Assembly (NCBI GenBank): GCA_902812365.1
Contig: CADDZC010000031.1
Location: forward strand, 1-41,009
Direction: 5' to 3'
Length of the DNA: 41,009 nt
Source: Acidobacteriota bacterium
GTDB taxonomy: Bacteria > Acidobacteriota > Terriglobia > UBA7540
The notes below the pieces were generated by a model that saw only the letters and a list, made by a program, of their open reading frames with translations, ran no database searches and was not told the DNA's origin. The position numbers and the translations under genes are program-made. Of this stretch, positions 1-8,359 are shown piece by piece (the stretch's first letter is position 1; each line of letters starts with the position of its first letter).

Positions 1-48
1 ACAAGCTTGGCAGAATACCGGCAGGGTACGGAACCGATTCCGTAAGGT

Positions 49-125
49 CGGGGCGTGGCGCAGCCTGGTAGCGCGCTTGCCTTGGGCGCAAGAGGTCCCC
101 GGTTCAAATCCGGGCGCCCCGACCA
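49..125 (+). tRNA. tRNA-Pro (anticodon UGG)
   Basis: A complete cloverleaf can be folded. The acceptor arm CGGGGCG pairs with CGCCCCG at all 7 positions. The D stem is GCGC/GCGC. The anticodon stem is CTTGC/GCAAG around the loop CTTGGGC, which places TGG at positions 34-36. The T arm is CCCGG/CCGGG with loop TTCAAAT. Discriminator A and an encoded CCA end follow. No clear promoter is visible in the 48 bases upstream. Confidence 0.97.
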
Positions 126-689
126 ATCTTTTCAATGACTTAACTGCCCCTAACCTTGCGGGGTTCCCTTACCACGAGAAGAAAGGGCGGCTAGGAGGCC
201 TTTTTCTGGAGACTTGAGGTCAATAGAAATCTTGCAGATTTCCATTGCCAGATAGTGGCGTGGGCAGAAACGGGACCAGGTGTCATCCTCTGCGTGAGGG
301 AGCTGGATCCAGTCCATGCGGCGAGGGGCTGAAAAGCTGGCCGGGGGGTTGGAGTCCACAGGATTGCCCACGGATCGCTCGTCATTTTCTTCGCAAGCAG
401 AAGGCGCACCGCCCAGGATGAGTCCGTGCAAGAGGATCGACCGTCTCCGTCCTTGTACCGGGCGGCTACAACGATTTTTGCAGCCGAAACCAAAGCCTGA
501 TCCTGCCACTCTTCGTGGTACTGGCACCTTAGATCGCGATTCGAAGTCCAGTGCAGTCTACCCGCCCGATGGGCGCGGCATGAGGTGGCGCAGCGCTGCT
601 GGGCAGCTACCAGCCAGTCGGCGCCCCCGATCGCCGCTTAGCCTGGAGCTCCAGGCGATGGAGATGCCCAGGGTGGGCGGGGGCGACGG
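126..689. other. Gene-poor stretch after tRNA-Pro
   Basis: No convincing gene is visible here. Open frames of about 100-125 codons exist on both strands, but their codon-position composition is poor, they have no ribosome binding sites and they match no family I recognise. A minus-strand frame ending near position 150 has a somewhat protein-like C-terminal half and may be decayed coding sequence. No terminator with a T-run is apparent behind the tRNA. Confidence 0.4.
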
Positions 690-1406
690 CTAATTCATCT
701 TGACGCGTTGGACGCCCTTGGCTGTCCGGAGGCTGAATGCTGAAGCGGGCAGGGCGCGGTTCACCTTAATGTCCTGATAGCGGGCCACGAGATAATCGCC
801 GCTCGGTTCGAAGAACTTCTGCTGGATCGGCAACCATGAGTCTTCGCTGATCCAGACCTGCACCTTGGTCAGTTGCGCGGCGACGCTGGGATCGCGCGGC
901 ACGAGTTCCAGCACGGCGGCCGTCTCGCCGTCCAACTCCTCTTCCCCGGTGAACTTCACTTCGTAGGCTCTCTTCAGGTCAGACACTTCAGAACCGAACC
1001 CCAGCAGCAGGAACTGCTGGACGAGGCCGCTCTGGCGTTCGAGGTTATACACTTGGACGCGATTGATCTTCGGCAGATACACCTCTGCCTTGCTGCCCTT
1101 CAACAGAATGATCTTCGGGTCGGGAGTATCGAAGCGGATCAGAATCTCCGGCTTCTTCGGATTGCGAAGCAGGAATTCGCCGCTCTCCGTGGACTTGTCA
1201 TTCACCAGGATCGTCACCGTGGTGTAATCCAGATGCGCCGTCACCGTCTTCAAATGCTTGGCGGCATCGTTCATGCGAGAAAGAATTTCGGCGAAGTCAG
1301 TCTGGCGGTGATGGCGATGGATGAGGGGGGCAGAGAAGGCGGCCGAGGTGGCCAAGATCGCGACAGCGATCCCAAGCCCCAATCGCGTTCGAAAAACAGA
1401 AGTCAC
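690..1406 (-). CDS. LolA-like periplasmic outer-membrane lipoprotein-sorting protein
   Basis: This is a 238-residue protein with an N-terminal signal peptide: two Arg near the start, a hydrophobic core GIAVAILATSAAF, then a polar segment. There is no lipobox Cys, so a soluble periplasmic product is expected. The mature part reads as the LolA/LolB fold of antiparallel strands forming an open hydrophobic barrel, with phrases such as GEFLLRNPKKPEILIRFDTP, KAEVYLPKINRVQVYNL and a C-terminal YLVARYQDIKVN typical of 'outer membrane lipoprotein-sorting' proteins. It is the last gene of a minus-strand run with an ABC ATPase, a permease and a lipoprotein of the same fold, 49 bases after the preceding small membrane gene. 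Family membership is inferred from pattern. Carriage of lipoproteins is inferred from family and context. Confidence 0.8.
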   Translation of the reverse strand: MTSVFRTRLGLGIAVAILATSAAFSAPLIHRHHRQTDFAEILSRMNDAAKHLKTVTAHLDYTTVTILVNDKSTESGEFLLRNPKKPEILIRFDTPDPKIILLKGSKAEVYLPKINRVQVYNLERQSGLVQQFLLLGFGSEVSDLKRAYEVKFTGEEELDGETAAVLELVPRDPSVAAQLTKVQVWISEDSWLPIQQKFFEPSGDYLVARYQDIKVNRALPASAFSLRTAKGVQRVKMN

Positions 1407-1455
1407 GGTATCTTCGCTTTCCTGGCCATTGGACGCGCGGGCCGAGGCGCGGGTT

Positions 1456-1959
1456 TCACTGCAAGATGACGACTTCGTAGCCGAGCAGGACGTTGTTTTT
1501 GTCGCGGATCGGCCCGACCGACTCGATTGTAAAGGGCTTGGAAAGCCGGCGACGCAGAATCTCCCGCACCGCCTCTTCGGGTGGAAGGGGAGCCATCGAC
1601 TCCACCAGTCGGGCGTCGATCAGATAACGCCAACCTTCCTTGGCGTGCCCGACGTCGACGATACCCTGGCGATGTCGGAGGTCGGTGAGCTCGAGCTGAG
1701 GACGGTCATGAAACCAGGAGCGTGGGGTGAGAAAGATGAAGGCCAGAATAATCGCGCAGATAATATCATATTGCCAACTACCGCGCTCGTACGGCCAGAA
1801 GATAGCCCGATGGAAGAACAGCTTGAGCCTTTCCCCCACCCCGGCCATCGCTCCCACCGGGCGCTCGGCCAGGGCCGGGGAGACACTGGTCGCCCGAAAC
1901 TGCGGAACCTCGCCCATAAGATGCGTTGCCAGATTAAGACGTACGGTGCCGAAAATCAA
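1456..1959 (-). CDS. Small single-pass membrane protein in the Lol-like operon
   Basis: I do not recognise the family. The 167-residue product has one clear membrane segment near residues 65-80 ([13 protein letters not shown]), a basic and polar N-terminal part, and a soluble C-terminal part ending in a strand-like [10 protein letters not shown]. The proposed start is a TTG that overlaps the TGA stop of the ATPase gene (TTGA), which suggests translational coupling. A downstream ATG at residue 15 is the alternative start. It lies between the transporter ATPase and the LolA-like gene, so a role as an accessory membrane component of that transporter is likely but unproven. Confidence 0.65.
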   Translation of the reverse strand: MIFGTVRLNLATHLMGEVPQFRATSVSPALAERPVGAMAGVGERLKLFFHRAIFWPYERGSWQYDIICAIILAFIFLTPRSWFHDRPQLELTDLRHRQGIVDVGHAKEGWRYLIDARLVESMAPLPPEEAVREILRRRLSKPFTIESVGPIRDKNNVLLGYEVVILQ

Positions 1960-2627
1960 CTGCCCACAATCCGGCCGTCGCGCATTCGAACGATGCGGTC
2001 GGCGACCGCAGCCGCCTCGGGGTTGTGGGTGATCATCAGGATGGTTTGGCGAAAGGTGCGATTCAAGGTCCGGAGCATGTTCAGGACGATTTGCGAGTTC
2101 TCGCTGTCGAGATTGCCAGTCGGTTCGTCCGCCAACAGAATCTTAGGCTCGCAAATGATGGCGCGCGCGATCGCCACCCGCTGCTGCTCGCCGCCCGATA
2201 GCGCGTACGGCTTGCGATTGAGCTTATCGGCAATGCCCAGCATCTCGGTCACCATGGCGAAGCGATGCGGATTGAATCCGTTCCCCTGGATGTGCTGAGC
2301 GATGCGGATATTATCGCGCGCCGTGAGCGTCGGCAGTAGGTTGTAACGCTGAAAGACAAAGCCGATCTTGTGGCGGCGAAAGCGCGTCCGTTCGGCATCG
2401 CTCATGGCCATGAAATCATTCCCATCCACCAGCACCCGGCCGCTCGTGGGAGGCGTCAATCCGCCCAAGATGTGGAGCAAGGTTGACTTCCCGCAGCCAG
2501 AAGGACCGACGACCGCGACAAACTCGCCTTCCTGCACCACCAGATCGACCCCACGCAAGGCGTGCACCTCAACCTTGCCAACGCGGTAGACCTTCTTCAA
2601 GTCTTGGGTCGCGATCAGCGGTTCCAC
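1956..2627 (-). CDS. ABC transporter ATPase, LolD/MacB type
   Basis: This ATPase of about 223 residues contains every nucleotide-binding motif: Walker [10 protein letters not shown] at residues 41-49, a Q-loop in [17 protein letters not shown], signature [14 protein letters not shown], Walker [13 protein letters not shown], and a switch His in [11 protein letters not shown]. The phrase [12 protein letters not shown] and the short length are typical of the LolD/FtsE/MacB subfamily that drives type VII (mechanotransmission) ABC systems. A GTG at 2627 preceded by GGACGAGC is chosen as start; an in-frame TTG at 2639 has no well-spaced binding site. It lies just downstream of an FtsX-type permease and upstream of a LolA-like gene. 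The substrate is not shown by the sequence; lipoprotein release is inferred from context. Confidence 0.93.
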   Translation of the reverse strand: MEPLIATQDLKKVYRVGKVEVHALRGVDLVVQEGEFVAVVGPSGCGKSTLLHILGGLTPPTSGRVLVDGNDFMAMSDAERTRFRRHKIGFVFQRYNLLPTLTARDNIRIAQHIQGNGFNPHRFAMVTEMLGIADKLNRKPYALSGGEQQRVAIARAIICEPKILLADEPTGNLDSENSQIVLNMLRTLNRTFRQTILMITHNPEAAAVADRIVRMRDGRIVGS

Positions 2628-2712
2628 GCTCGTCCGCAATCCTCTGTCAGTTGACGTCCGGCCTTGGTTTGGAGCGCCGGGCGATCGCCCCGGAACGGCC
2701 GCCGGCGCCCGC

Positions 2713-3813
2713 TTATTCGTAGGCTAGCGCATCCACAGGATCCAGTCGCGCGGCCCGAAACGCCGGGTAGAAAGCCCCGAGCAAGGCACCGGCCAGCGCC
2801 AGCGCGGCAGCCCGCAGTCCCCACAACGGGGTCAAGTCTACCGAGATCGTCGGAAACGAACTTTGGATGACTCGTGCCGCCACGATCGTGCCGACGATCC
2901 CTGCTACGATCCCGACCAAGCACAGCAAGGCGGCCTCCCGGAGGATGACCTGGATAATATAAGCCTTCGAAGCGCCGAGCGACTTCAAGATGCCGATCTC
3001 GCGCGTGCGCTCGGTGATGGTCGTGTACATCGAGAGAAAGATCACCAAGAAGCCGATACAGACGGCCACTGCAATGAGCGCGGTGATGAACGCCGTCAAG
3101 GCCGGCAGATCGTTCGAGGTCACGAGGGTCATGAATTGCTTGATGGAAAGCACCGTGTAGTTCGGGAGCAGTTGGCGCACGCTGGCGATCACACTGTCGG
3201 TGTACGCGGGGTCGACACACTTGACGTAAAAGATTGAGGCTTTGTCGTGCGCTCCGGCCATGTCCTGCGCCGTCGCCAGCGGAATGAACAGCCGCGAGCC
3301 CTTGCCGTGTTCGACAATCCCGACCACTTGGAAATCCTGGTAGACATTCAGCGTCTGACCCAAACGGATATGGTTATCACGAGCGTAAATATCATCCACT
3401 AGAATGTCGTTCGGCCCGCGAAAAGGGCCACCTTGGAGATAGACGAACCCACCGGTCACGCGGTTCCAACTGGGCATATCGATGCCGTAAACGATAATAG
3501 GCACACCGCCGGTCGAATACGACTGAAACAACACCGGCGTCACCGCTAGCACGTGGGGCAACTCCGCCAAGCGGTCGGCGATCTTAACCGGCATGGGAGC
3601 GGAACTGAGGCCGAAGAAGAAAGAGGCGTTAGGTGGCTGGATCATCACATCCGCACCCACCCCTTCCACCCGCTTGGCATACTCGTTAAGCAGGCCGTGA
3701 GTCATGCCGACGACGAGCATCACCATACCCACTTCGATCGCCACCGCCAGGATGCTCACCAGAGTCCGGATGGGACGGTGCAACACGTTCTCGACGATCA
3801 TCTTATTGATCAA
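2713..3813 (-). CDS. ABC transporter permease, FtsX/MacB (LolC/E-like) family
   Basis: The permease has about 366 residues and the architecture of type VII ABC exporters. There is an N-terminal membrane segment ([20 protein letters not shown]), a large periplasmic domain of about 200 residues, then three C-terminal membrane segments. The loop [15 protein letters not shown] between the second and third segments is the hallmark of the FtsX fold, and the protein ends with a conserved DPVDALAYE tail. The chosen start is TTG at 3813, giving M-I-N-K-M-I-V, preceded by GGAAGG at good spacing. ATG at 3801 is the alternative, and longer versions would run into the upstream gene. One permease gene is present, so the transporter is probably a homodimer, unlike the LolC/LolE heterodimer of gammaproteobacteria. 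Confidence 0.9.
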   Translation of the reverse strand: MINKMIVENVLHRPIRTLVSILAVAIEVGMVMLVVGMTHGLLNEYAKRVEGVGADVMIQPPNASFFFGLSSAPMPVKIADRLAELPHVLAVTPVLFQSYSTGGVPIIVYGIDMPSWNRVTGGFVYLQGGPFRGPNDILVDDIYARDNHIRLGQTLNVYQDFQVVGIVEHGKGSRLFIPLATAQDMAGAHDKASIFYVKCVDPAYTDSVIASVRQLLPNYTVLSIKQFMTLVTSNDLPALTAFITALIAVAVCIGFLVIFLSMYTTITERTREIGILKSLGASKAYIIQVILREAALLCLVGIVAGIVGTIVAARVIQSSFPTISVDLTPLWGLRAAALALAGALLGAFYPAFRAARLDPVDALAYE

Positions 3814-3835
3814 ATAAGCCTTCCAGCGACAAACG

Positions 3836-4792
3836 CTAACCGCCGCCTTCCTTCGCGGGCGACGAAATGTCAATCAACTGCTCCCCGGGCGGCTTGACGA
3901 GTTGAAAGCGGTCCGCGGCAATGGGTTGGTTAAATGTCGCTTTTTCAATGACGATCCCCAGACTGTAGTCCTCTTGGGGACGGCTGACTTCAATGTGGGC
4001 GGGGTAATGGACGCCTTGGAAGTCCCGATCATCGGAATATTTTACATCCTCGACCACTGCGCCTCGGGGTCCATATAGTTCCACGCGTTCAATCTCCAGC
4101 GTCGTGGCATTAAACCATACTGTGCGCTTGAGGCCCAATCGGTTTCCTTGTTCGGATCGAAGAATGCCCACGACGTCATAATAACGCCCTCCTTCTGGCC
4201 GCTGCTCCATGTAGTAATAGTCGCGAGCTGGATCCACGGCGTCCAAGAGGAGCGCTTCGAGAAGGTGCTGGGGACGGAAATTCTCAAACGCATTGCGCGC
4301 AGGCCGCTCCACGTCCGCCGTGCCCACAATGAATTTCTGCCTCGGAGGAATCGAGAGCTTGAAACTCTGGCCGTCAGAGACCATGTCAAAGAGGGTAGTG
4401 CGCACCACAGGAGCCTGGCCGATCATGCGCAACTTGTCGGGCGCGTCGAGCAGGATAAATGCCTTGACGTCGTGGTACTCCTTGATGACCCCGGAATAGG
4501 CAGATCCGACGACGGGCTCAAGCCGGACGGTTGCGGTCAAAGTGCGCACTGCTTTGCTTTGGGCGTTAATCCGGGCAATCAGATCACCGGCCGACACCGC
4601 GACGGGCGGCGGTACGGCAGCCGGCAGGGCCCGCCTCGTCCGCCGGACGGCGCAGCCGCCGACCAGCGGCAGCAGTCCTGCGAGCACGAGAGTGAGAACC
4701 GGCCTTAATGCTTGCTGCTGATGGGGTTCGGATTGTACTCCCGTGATCCACTCTAACATTCGGCCGATGGAGGTGTCAAACGGCACAGTCAT
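3836..4792 (-). CDS. LolA/LolB-fold lipoprotein (DUF4292-like)
   Basis: The frame encodes up to 318 residues. A hydrophobic stretch PVLTLVLAGLLPLVGG is followed by Cys, forming a recognisable lipobox (V-G-G-C), so the mature protein should be lipid-anchored. The body resembles lipoproteins of the LolA/LolB superfamily, with strand repeats (LDAPDKLRMIGQAPVVRTTL, FDMVSDGQSFKLSIPPRQKF, RTVWFNATTLEIERVELYG). The start is uncertain. ATG at 4792 gives a 45-residue lead before the Cys and ATG at 4759 gives about 36; neither has a good binding site. It is transcribed after pyrD and just before the permease, with 22 bases between stop and permease start. An anchored LolA-fold protein beside a soluble one recalls the LolB/LolA pair. 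Confidence 0.75.
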   Translation of the reverse strand: MTVPFDTSIGRMLEWITGVQSEPHQQQALRPVLTLVLAGLLPLVGGCAVRRTRRALPAAVPPPVAVSAGDLIARINAQSKAVRTLTATVRLEPVVGSAYSGVIKEYHDVKAFILLDAPDKLRMIGQAPVVRTTLFDMVSDGQSFKLSIPPRQKFIVGTADVERPARNAFENFRPQHLLEALLLDAVDPARDYYYMEQRPEGGRYYDVVGILRSEQGNRLGLKRTVWFNATTLEIERVELYGPRGAVVEDVKYSDDRDFQGVHYPAHIEVSRPQEDYSLGIVIEKATFNQPIAADRFQLVKPPGEQLIDISSPAKEGGG

Positions 4793-4795
4793 TCA

Positions 4796-4932
4796 CCGCT
4801 AACTCTTTGAAATGAAACACCTTGATCTCGATCGCGCTGCCTCCGATGATACCCTCGGCCTCGAAACGGTTCAAAGCGCGGAACTCCCTCGTGCTGAGCG
4901 CCGCCCCGAACGGGTCGCCAAACAGAAAGATG
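4796..4932 (-). other. Spacer between pyrD and the lipoprotein gene with a coding-like frame
   Basis: This 137-base minus-strand interval is open in one frame that continues from inside pyrD to a stop at 4776. It has coding-like codon composition and encodes phrases such as FGDPFGAALSTREFRALNRF and EIKVFHFKELAVN. The only ATG in frame (4994) lies inside pyrD in another frame and has no binding site. It may be a remnant of a lost gene, a short overlapping gene of about 72 codons, or chance. I recognise no family. Confidence 0.3.
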
Positions 4933-5958
4933 CTAATATTCGGTGGCCTTTTCCACGTTGGGCGTGGGAACCTGCAGGCTGCCGACCAAGTCATCCACGT
5001 GTAGACGCTTCCTGCGGCAGTAAGTACGGATGCCTTCCACAATCTTGATCGAAGTGTCCGGAGCATAAAAATTGGCCGTTCCCACCTGCACCGCCCGCGC
5101 CCCGGCGATCAGAAATTCCAGAGCGTCTTCCGTCGTAGCGATTCCTCCGAGTCCGATGATAGGAATCCTGACGGCGCGCGCCGTCTGGTAGACCATCCGC
5201 AAGGCTATGGGTTTAATGGCCGGGCCGGATAGCCCGGCCGTGACGTTCGAGATGCGCGGTGTCCGTGTCTCCACGTCGATCGCCATGCCGACGAAGGTGT
5301 TCACCAAGGAGAGCGCATCAGCGCCGGCATTCTCGGCGGCTCGAGCCAAAACGGTGATGTCGGTCACATTCGGAGACAACTTGACCCACAGCGGCAATCG
5401 CGCTGCCCGCTTGCTGGCCGCCACAACTTCCTCCGTCAGCTTCGGATCATTACCGTAGACCATCCCTCCACAGCGCGTATTGGGGCACGAGATGTTCAAC
5501 TCATAGGCGTCTATGCCGTCCCCGTCATTCAGTATCTCAATGCAGCGGACGTAGTCCTCTGTGGTATAACCGAACACGTTAACCACTGTGCGAGCCCTCA
5601 GCGTCCTCAGGAACGGCAGCTTTTCTTCCAAAAACCTTTTCGCCCCCACGTTCTGCAGCCCGATGGCGTTGAGCATGCCGGAATCCGTCTCGTAAATGCG
5701 GGGCGGCGGATTCCCGGGCATAGGAGCCGCCGAGATGCCCTTCACGCAAATGCCGCCCAGCCGGTTCAGGTCGATTAGATGGGCGAATTCTTGTCCGTAG
5801 CCAAACGTGCCGCTGGCGGTGAGAACGGGGTTTTGGAAGCGGACGCCGGCGATCTCGACCTCAATAGACGGCTCGAAGTCGCCGGCGGGTTGCGAGTTGT
5901 CTCTCGCCGCTGGCTCGTCACTGACGACCTTAGCTTTCTGGTCCCTAACCGTTGGCAT
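4933..5958 (-). CDS. pyrD: Dihydroorotate dehydrogenase class 1B, catalytic subunit
   Basis: PyrD oxidises dihydroorotate to orotate in pyrimidine synthesis, with FMN in a TIM barrel. The 341-residue product begins with about 30 polar residues. The barrel then starts at [20 protein letters not shown]. Visible motifs are the active-site loop NISCPNT with the catalytic Cys expected for class 1 enzymes, the FMN phosphate region [21 protein letters not shown] and VQVGTANF near the end. The N-terminal extension makes it longer than the usual 300-310 residues; a later start is possible, but ATG 5958 follows the pyrK stop by only 6 bases and suits coupling. Adjacent pyrK supplies the electron-transfer subunit, which fixes the class as 1B (NAD-linked). 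Confidence 0.96.
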   Translation of the reverse strand: MPTVRDQKAKVVSDEPAARDNSQPAGDFEPSIEVEIAGVRFQNPVLTASGTFGYGQEFAHLIDLNRLGGICVKGISAAPMPGNPPPRIYETDSGMLNAIGLQNVGAKRFLEEKLPFLRTLRARTVVNVFGYTTEDYVRCIEILNDGDGIDAYELNISCPNTRCGGMVYGNDPKLTEEVVAASKRAARLPLWVKLSPNVTDITVLARAAENAGADALSLVNTFVGMAIDVETRTPRISNVTAGLSGPAIKPIALRMVYQTARAVRIPIIGLGGIATTEDALEFLIAGARAVQVGTANFYAPDTSIKIVEGIRTYCRRKRLHVDDLVGSLQVPTPNVEKATEY

Positions 5959-5964
5959 TTCGCT

Positions 5965-6813
5965 TCACGTGATAGGAAGTGTCCCTCTTTCCCAAACCAC
6001 CTTGTCCGCCCAAAACACAGGCCCTTCCGTGCAGACCCTCTGGTACGCACCGTGGCCTTCGCCTTCCACCCGAATGCAGCATCCTAAGCATACCCCCAAC
6101 CCGCACCCCATGCGGTTTTCCATCGAAACGAGCAGGCGATGCCCATATCGGCCCGCGAGCTCCGCGGTGGCCTGCAACATGGCCCACGGGCCGCACGCCA
6201 GCAGCAAAAATCGCCGGTCAGGATAGCGGGCCAGATGGTCCTCGAGCGGTCCGGTGACGTAGCCCCGGCAACCGCACGAACCGTCTTCTGTAACCACCAC
6301 GATCTGCCGAAGATACGGTCTGAAGTCGACCGCACCCACCAGATCGCCGCGGCTCCGTCCGCCAAAGAACAGCCGTTGCTTAAAGCCTTTCTCCGCGAGT
6401 TCGCGAGCTGCCATGAGGAGAGCCGCAATGCCGATGCCCCCTGCGACGTGTAACACTTCATCTGCTTGCTCAGCCTGCTCCAGATAATCTTCCACAAAAA
6501 AGCCATGGCCGAGCGGGGCTAGTAGCGCCACCGGATCCCCCGGTTTCAGCCCCGCCATCAGACGCGTTCCGCGTCCCACCACCTTATAGAGTAATTGAAT
6601 CAAGCGCGGCCCACTGTGCGGTGCCGCATCCGGCTTCACGTCGTAGATGCTCATCGGCCGGCGGAGCAGGACGCCGCCTGTTCCCAAAATCCGCACCATG
6701 GCAAACTGCCCCGGGCGCGCCGCTTGGGCTTGCCGCGCCGCATCTAGACTTAAAAGCCCGTAACTACTGCCCAGAGGCTTATTTTCGATAACGGCCACCA
6801 CTTGATCATCCAT
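5965..6813 (-). CDS. pyrK: Dihydroorotate dehydrogenase electron-transfer subunit
   Basis: PyrK passes electrons from the FMN of PyrD through a 2Fe-2S cluster and FAD to NAD. The 282-residue protein has the ferredoxin-reductase layout. The FAD motif is RRPMSIYDV, with GRGTRLMAGLKPGD and a Gly-rich nucleotide site HVAGGIGIAALL. The C-terminal 2Fe-2S site is MGCGLGVCLGCCIRV followed later by RVCTEGPVF, giving the four Cys ligands. ATG 6813 gives the usual N-terminal length; an upstream TTG at 6891 would add 26 residues unlike the family. It is the first gene of the minus-strand run pyrK-pyrD-lipoprotein-transporter. No clear promoter is visible upstream. Confidence 0.95.
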   Translation of the reverse strand: MDDQVVAVIENKPLGSSYGLLSLDAARQAQAARPGQFAMVRILGTGGVLLRRPMSIYDVKPDAAPHSGPRLIQLLYKVVGRGTRLMAGLKPGDPVALLAPLGHGFFVEDYLEQAEQADEVLHVAGGIGIAALLMAARELAEKGFKQRLFFGGRSRGDLVGAVDFRPYLRQIVVVTEDGSCGCRGYVTGPLEDHLARYPDRRFLLLACGPWAMLQATAELAGRYGHRLLVSMENRMGCGLGVCLGCCIRVEGEGHGAYQRVCTEGPVFWADKVVWERGTLPIT

Positions 6814-7363
6814 CTCTGAAATGGTAACAGAAGCTACCCGGTCTGGCCGAGCGGCATTTTGGGTGTGGCCGGAGCTCGGGAAGGGTTTCAACCGTGGGAA
6901 CCTGTAACCGGAGGTTCTAACGTTCAGGTTCCGGCTACCTCACGGGAACGGATTGTCGTTTTACGGATGCTAGGCAGATCGTATCCTATCTGCTCGTGGC
7001 GATGGCAATACAAAGGGGGCCGGCTGCACTGACACGGGCTGTCGCCGAGACCGGCCGCCTCGATGGCGTCCTGGCGGGCATGAGTGGCCAGACGAAGCCA
7101 GTATTTCATCGAAAGGGACGTGCAGGAGGCGAATCACGTCGAAATCAGGAACCGGAGCCCTCATTGCCCGGCCATTTTGCAGTTCGATACCCGTGCGGCC
7201 GCCAAGTCCGTCACTGCTCTCTTCTTCGCCAGGGAGCGTGGGATCCCACAGGGACATCCGATCCGAATCAGGTCTACCAAAAGGTTTTGATTCTTGCTAA
7301 CTTTTTGATAGCGTCGTAGAGCTTGAGGAGCGGGGGTCAGTGACCAAGACGCGAAGGGCATAA
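6814..7363. other. Divergent intergenic region between pyrK and the hydrolase gene
   Basis: This 550-base region separates divergently transcribed genes and should hold both promoters, but no strong -35/-10 pair stands out. The last 90 bases before the plus-strand gene are AT-richer (around 7285-7315). Several overlapping frames of 60-100 codons exist on both strands with no binding sites and no recognisable family; they may be fragments of a decayed gene. Confidence 0.35.
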
Positions 7364-8311
7364 ATGGAGCTGTATCGGAACGTTTACCAAGTTCAATCGC
7401 TGTTCGGTGACCGGAATCTGTTCCAATATCTTTTTGTCGGCGACAACAAGGTTCTCCTCGACACCGGGATTGCTGAAACGCCAGAAAAAGTTATTTTCCC
7501 TTACCTGGACCGGCTTCAGCTCAAACCAGAATCCTTAAACCTCGCTATCATCACCCACGCCGACCTCGACCACCACGGCGGCAACGACGCGATCAAGCGG
7601 TTATCGCCCCGTACCTGGCTCGGTTGTGGCGAAGCTGATCGTCGGCTCGTGGAAGATCCGCGATGTCTGTTCGCCTTCCGCTACAATTTTATGCGGGACG
7701 AGCATGAGGTGGGCTTCGACCACGAACGGCCCCCTCACGCCGGCAAGCCGCGCAAGATGGACGTGACATTCAGTGGTGGCGAGCGGATTCGCCTGTGTGA
7801 CGATTGGGATCTCCAGGTCCTTCATGTGCCGGGACACTCCCCGGGTCATCTCGCCCTCTACGACGCTCGGCACAAGGCGGCATTTGTCGGCGACGCTATC
7901 CACGGCCGCGGGTGTCCGAGGGCGGATGGGGGCTTGGCCATGCCCGTTACCTATTACAACGTAGCCATCTACCTCTCGACGCTGCGCTACTTCGAGGGGT
8001 TCGCCATAGACGTGCTCTACTCCGGACATTGGCCGGTGATGCGAGGGGAAGAGATTCGGGAATTTATTGCTGATTCGCGTCGCACCGTGGAGTTGGTGGA
8101 CCGAGTAATCCTGGCGCATCTTAAGAAGGTCCCGAACGGGCTGGCGCTTAAAGAGCTGATCGATGCCGTGGCCAACGCCGTCGGCGAATGGCCCCGCGAA
8201 TCCTGGGAGCTTGCCATGTTTCCTGTGAAGGGTCACATGGACCGTCTGGAGGAACAGGGGAAGGTCCGCGCCCTCCGGCACCTTCGTCCGGTAAAATGGA
8301 TCCCAGCATAA
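7364..8311 (+). CDS. Metallo-beta-lactamase-fold hydrolase
   Basis: This 315-residue protein has the metallo-beta-lactamase fold. The metal site reads THADLDHHGG (His65, Asp67, Asp69, His70), a variant of HxHxDH in which Asp replaces the second His. Further ligand regions are LHVPGHSPGHLALYD, AAFVGDAIHG and LYSGHWP. A C-terminal helical part of about 80 residues follows and resembles the winged-helix-like tail of several hydrolase members of this fold. An AAGGG binding site precedes the ATG. It is 48 bases upstream of the Gfo/Idh/MocA gene and probably co-transcribed with it. The substrate (thioester, lactone or phosphoester) cannot be read from the sequence. Confidence 0.9.
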   Translation: MELYRNVYQVQSLFGDRNLFQYLFVGDNKVLLDTGIAETPEKVIFPYLDRLQLKPESLNLAIITHADLDHHGGNDAIKRLSPRTWLGCGEADRRLVEDPRCLFAFRYNFMRDEHEVGFDHERPPHAGKPRKMDVTFSGGERIRLCDDWDLQVLHVPGHSPGHLALYDARHKAAFVGDAIHGRGCPRADGGLAMPVTYYNVAIYLSTLRYFEGFAIDVLYSGHWPVMRGEEIREFIADSRRTVELVDRVILAHLKKVPNGLALKELIDAVANAVGEWPRESWELAMFPVKGHMDRLEEQGKVRALRHLRPVKWIPA

Positions 8312-8359
8312 GGAGGTTGTGAGTGGCGGGTCGATGACTCGCCGCAGAAGGGGAGGACC

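Noticed and set aside
150-527. 125-codon minus-strand gene after tRNA-Pro
   Set aside because: There is no binding site, codon-position composition is weak, an equally open frame overlaps it and no recognisable family is seen.
6924-7319. Small genes on either strand in the pyrK-hydrolase intergenic region
   Set aside because: Several overlapping frames of 60-107 codons compete, none has a ribosome binding site and none resembles a family.
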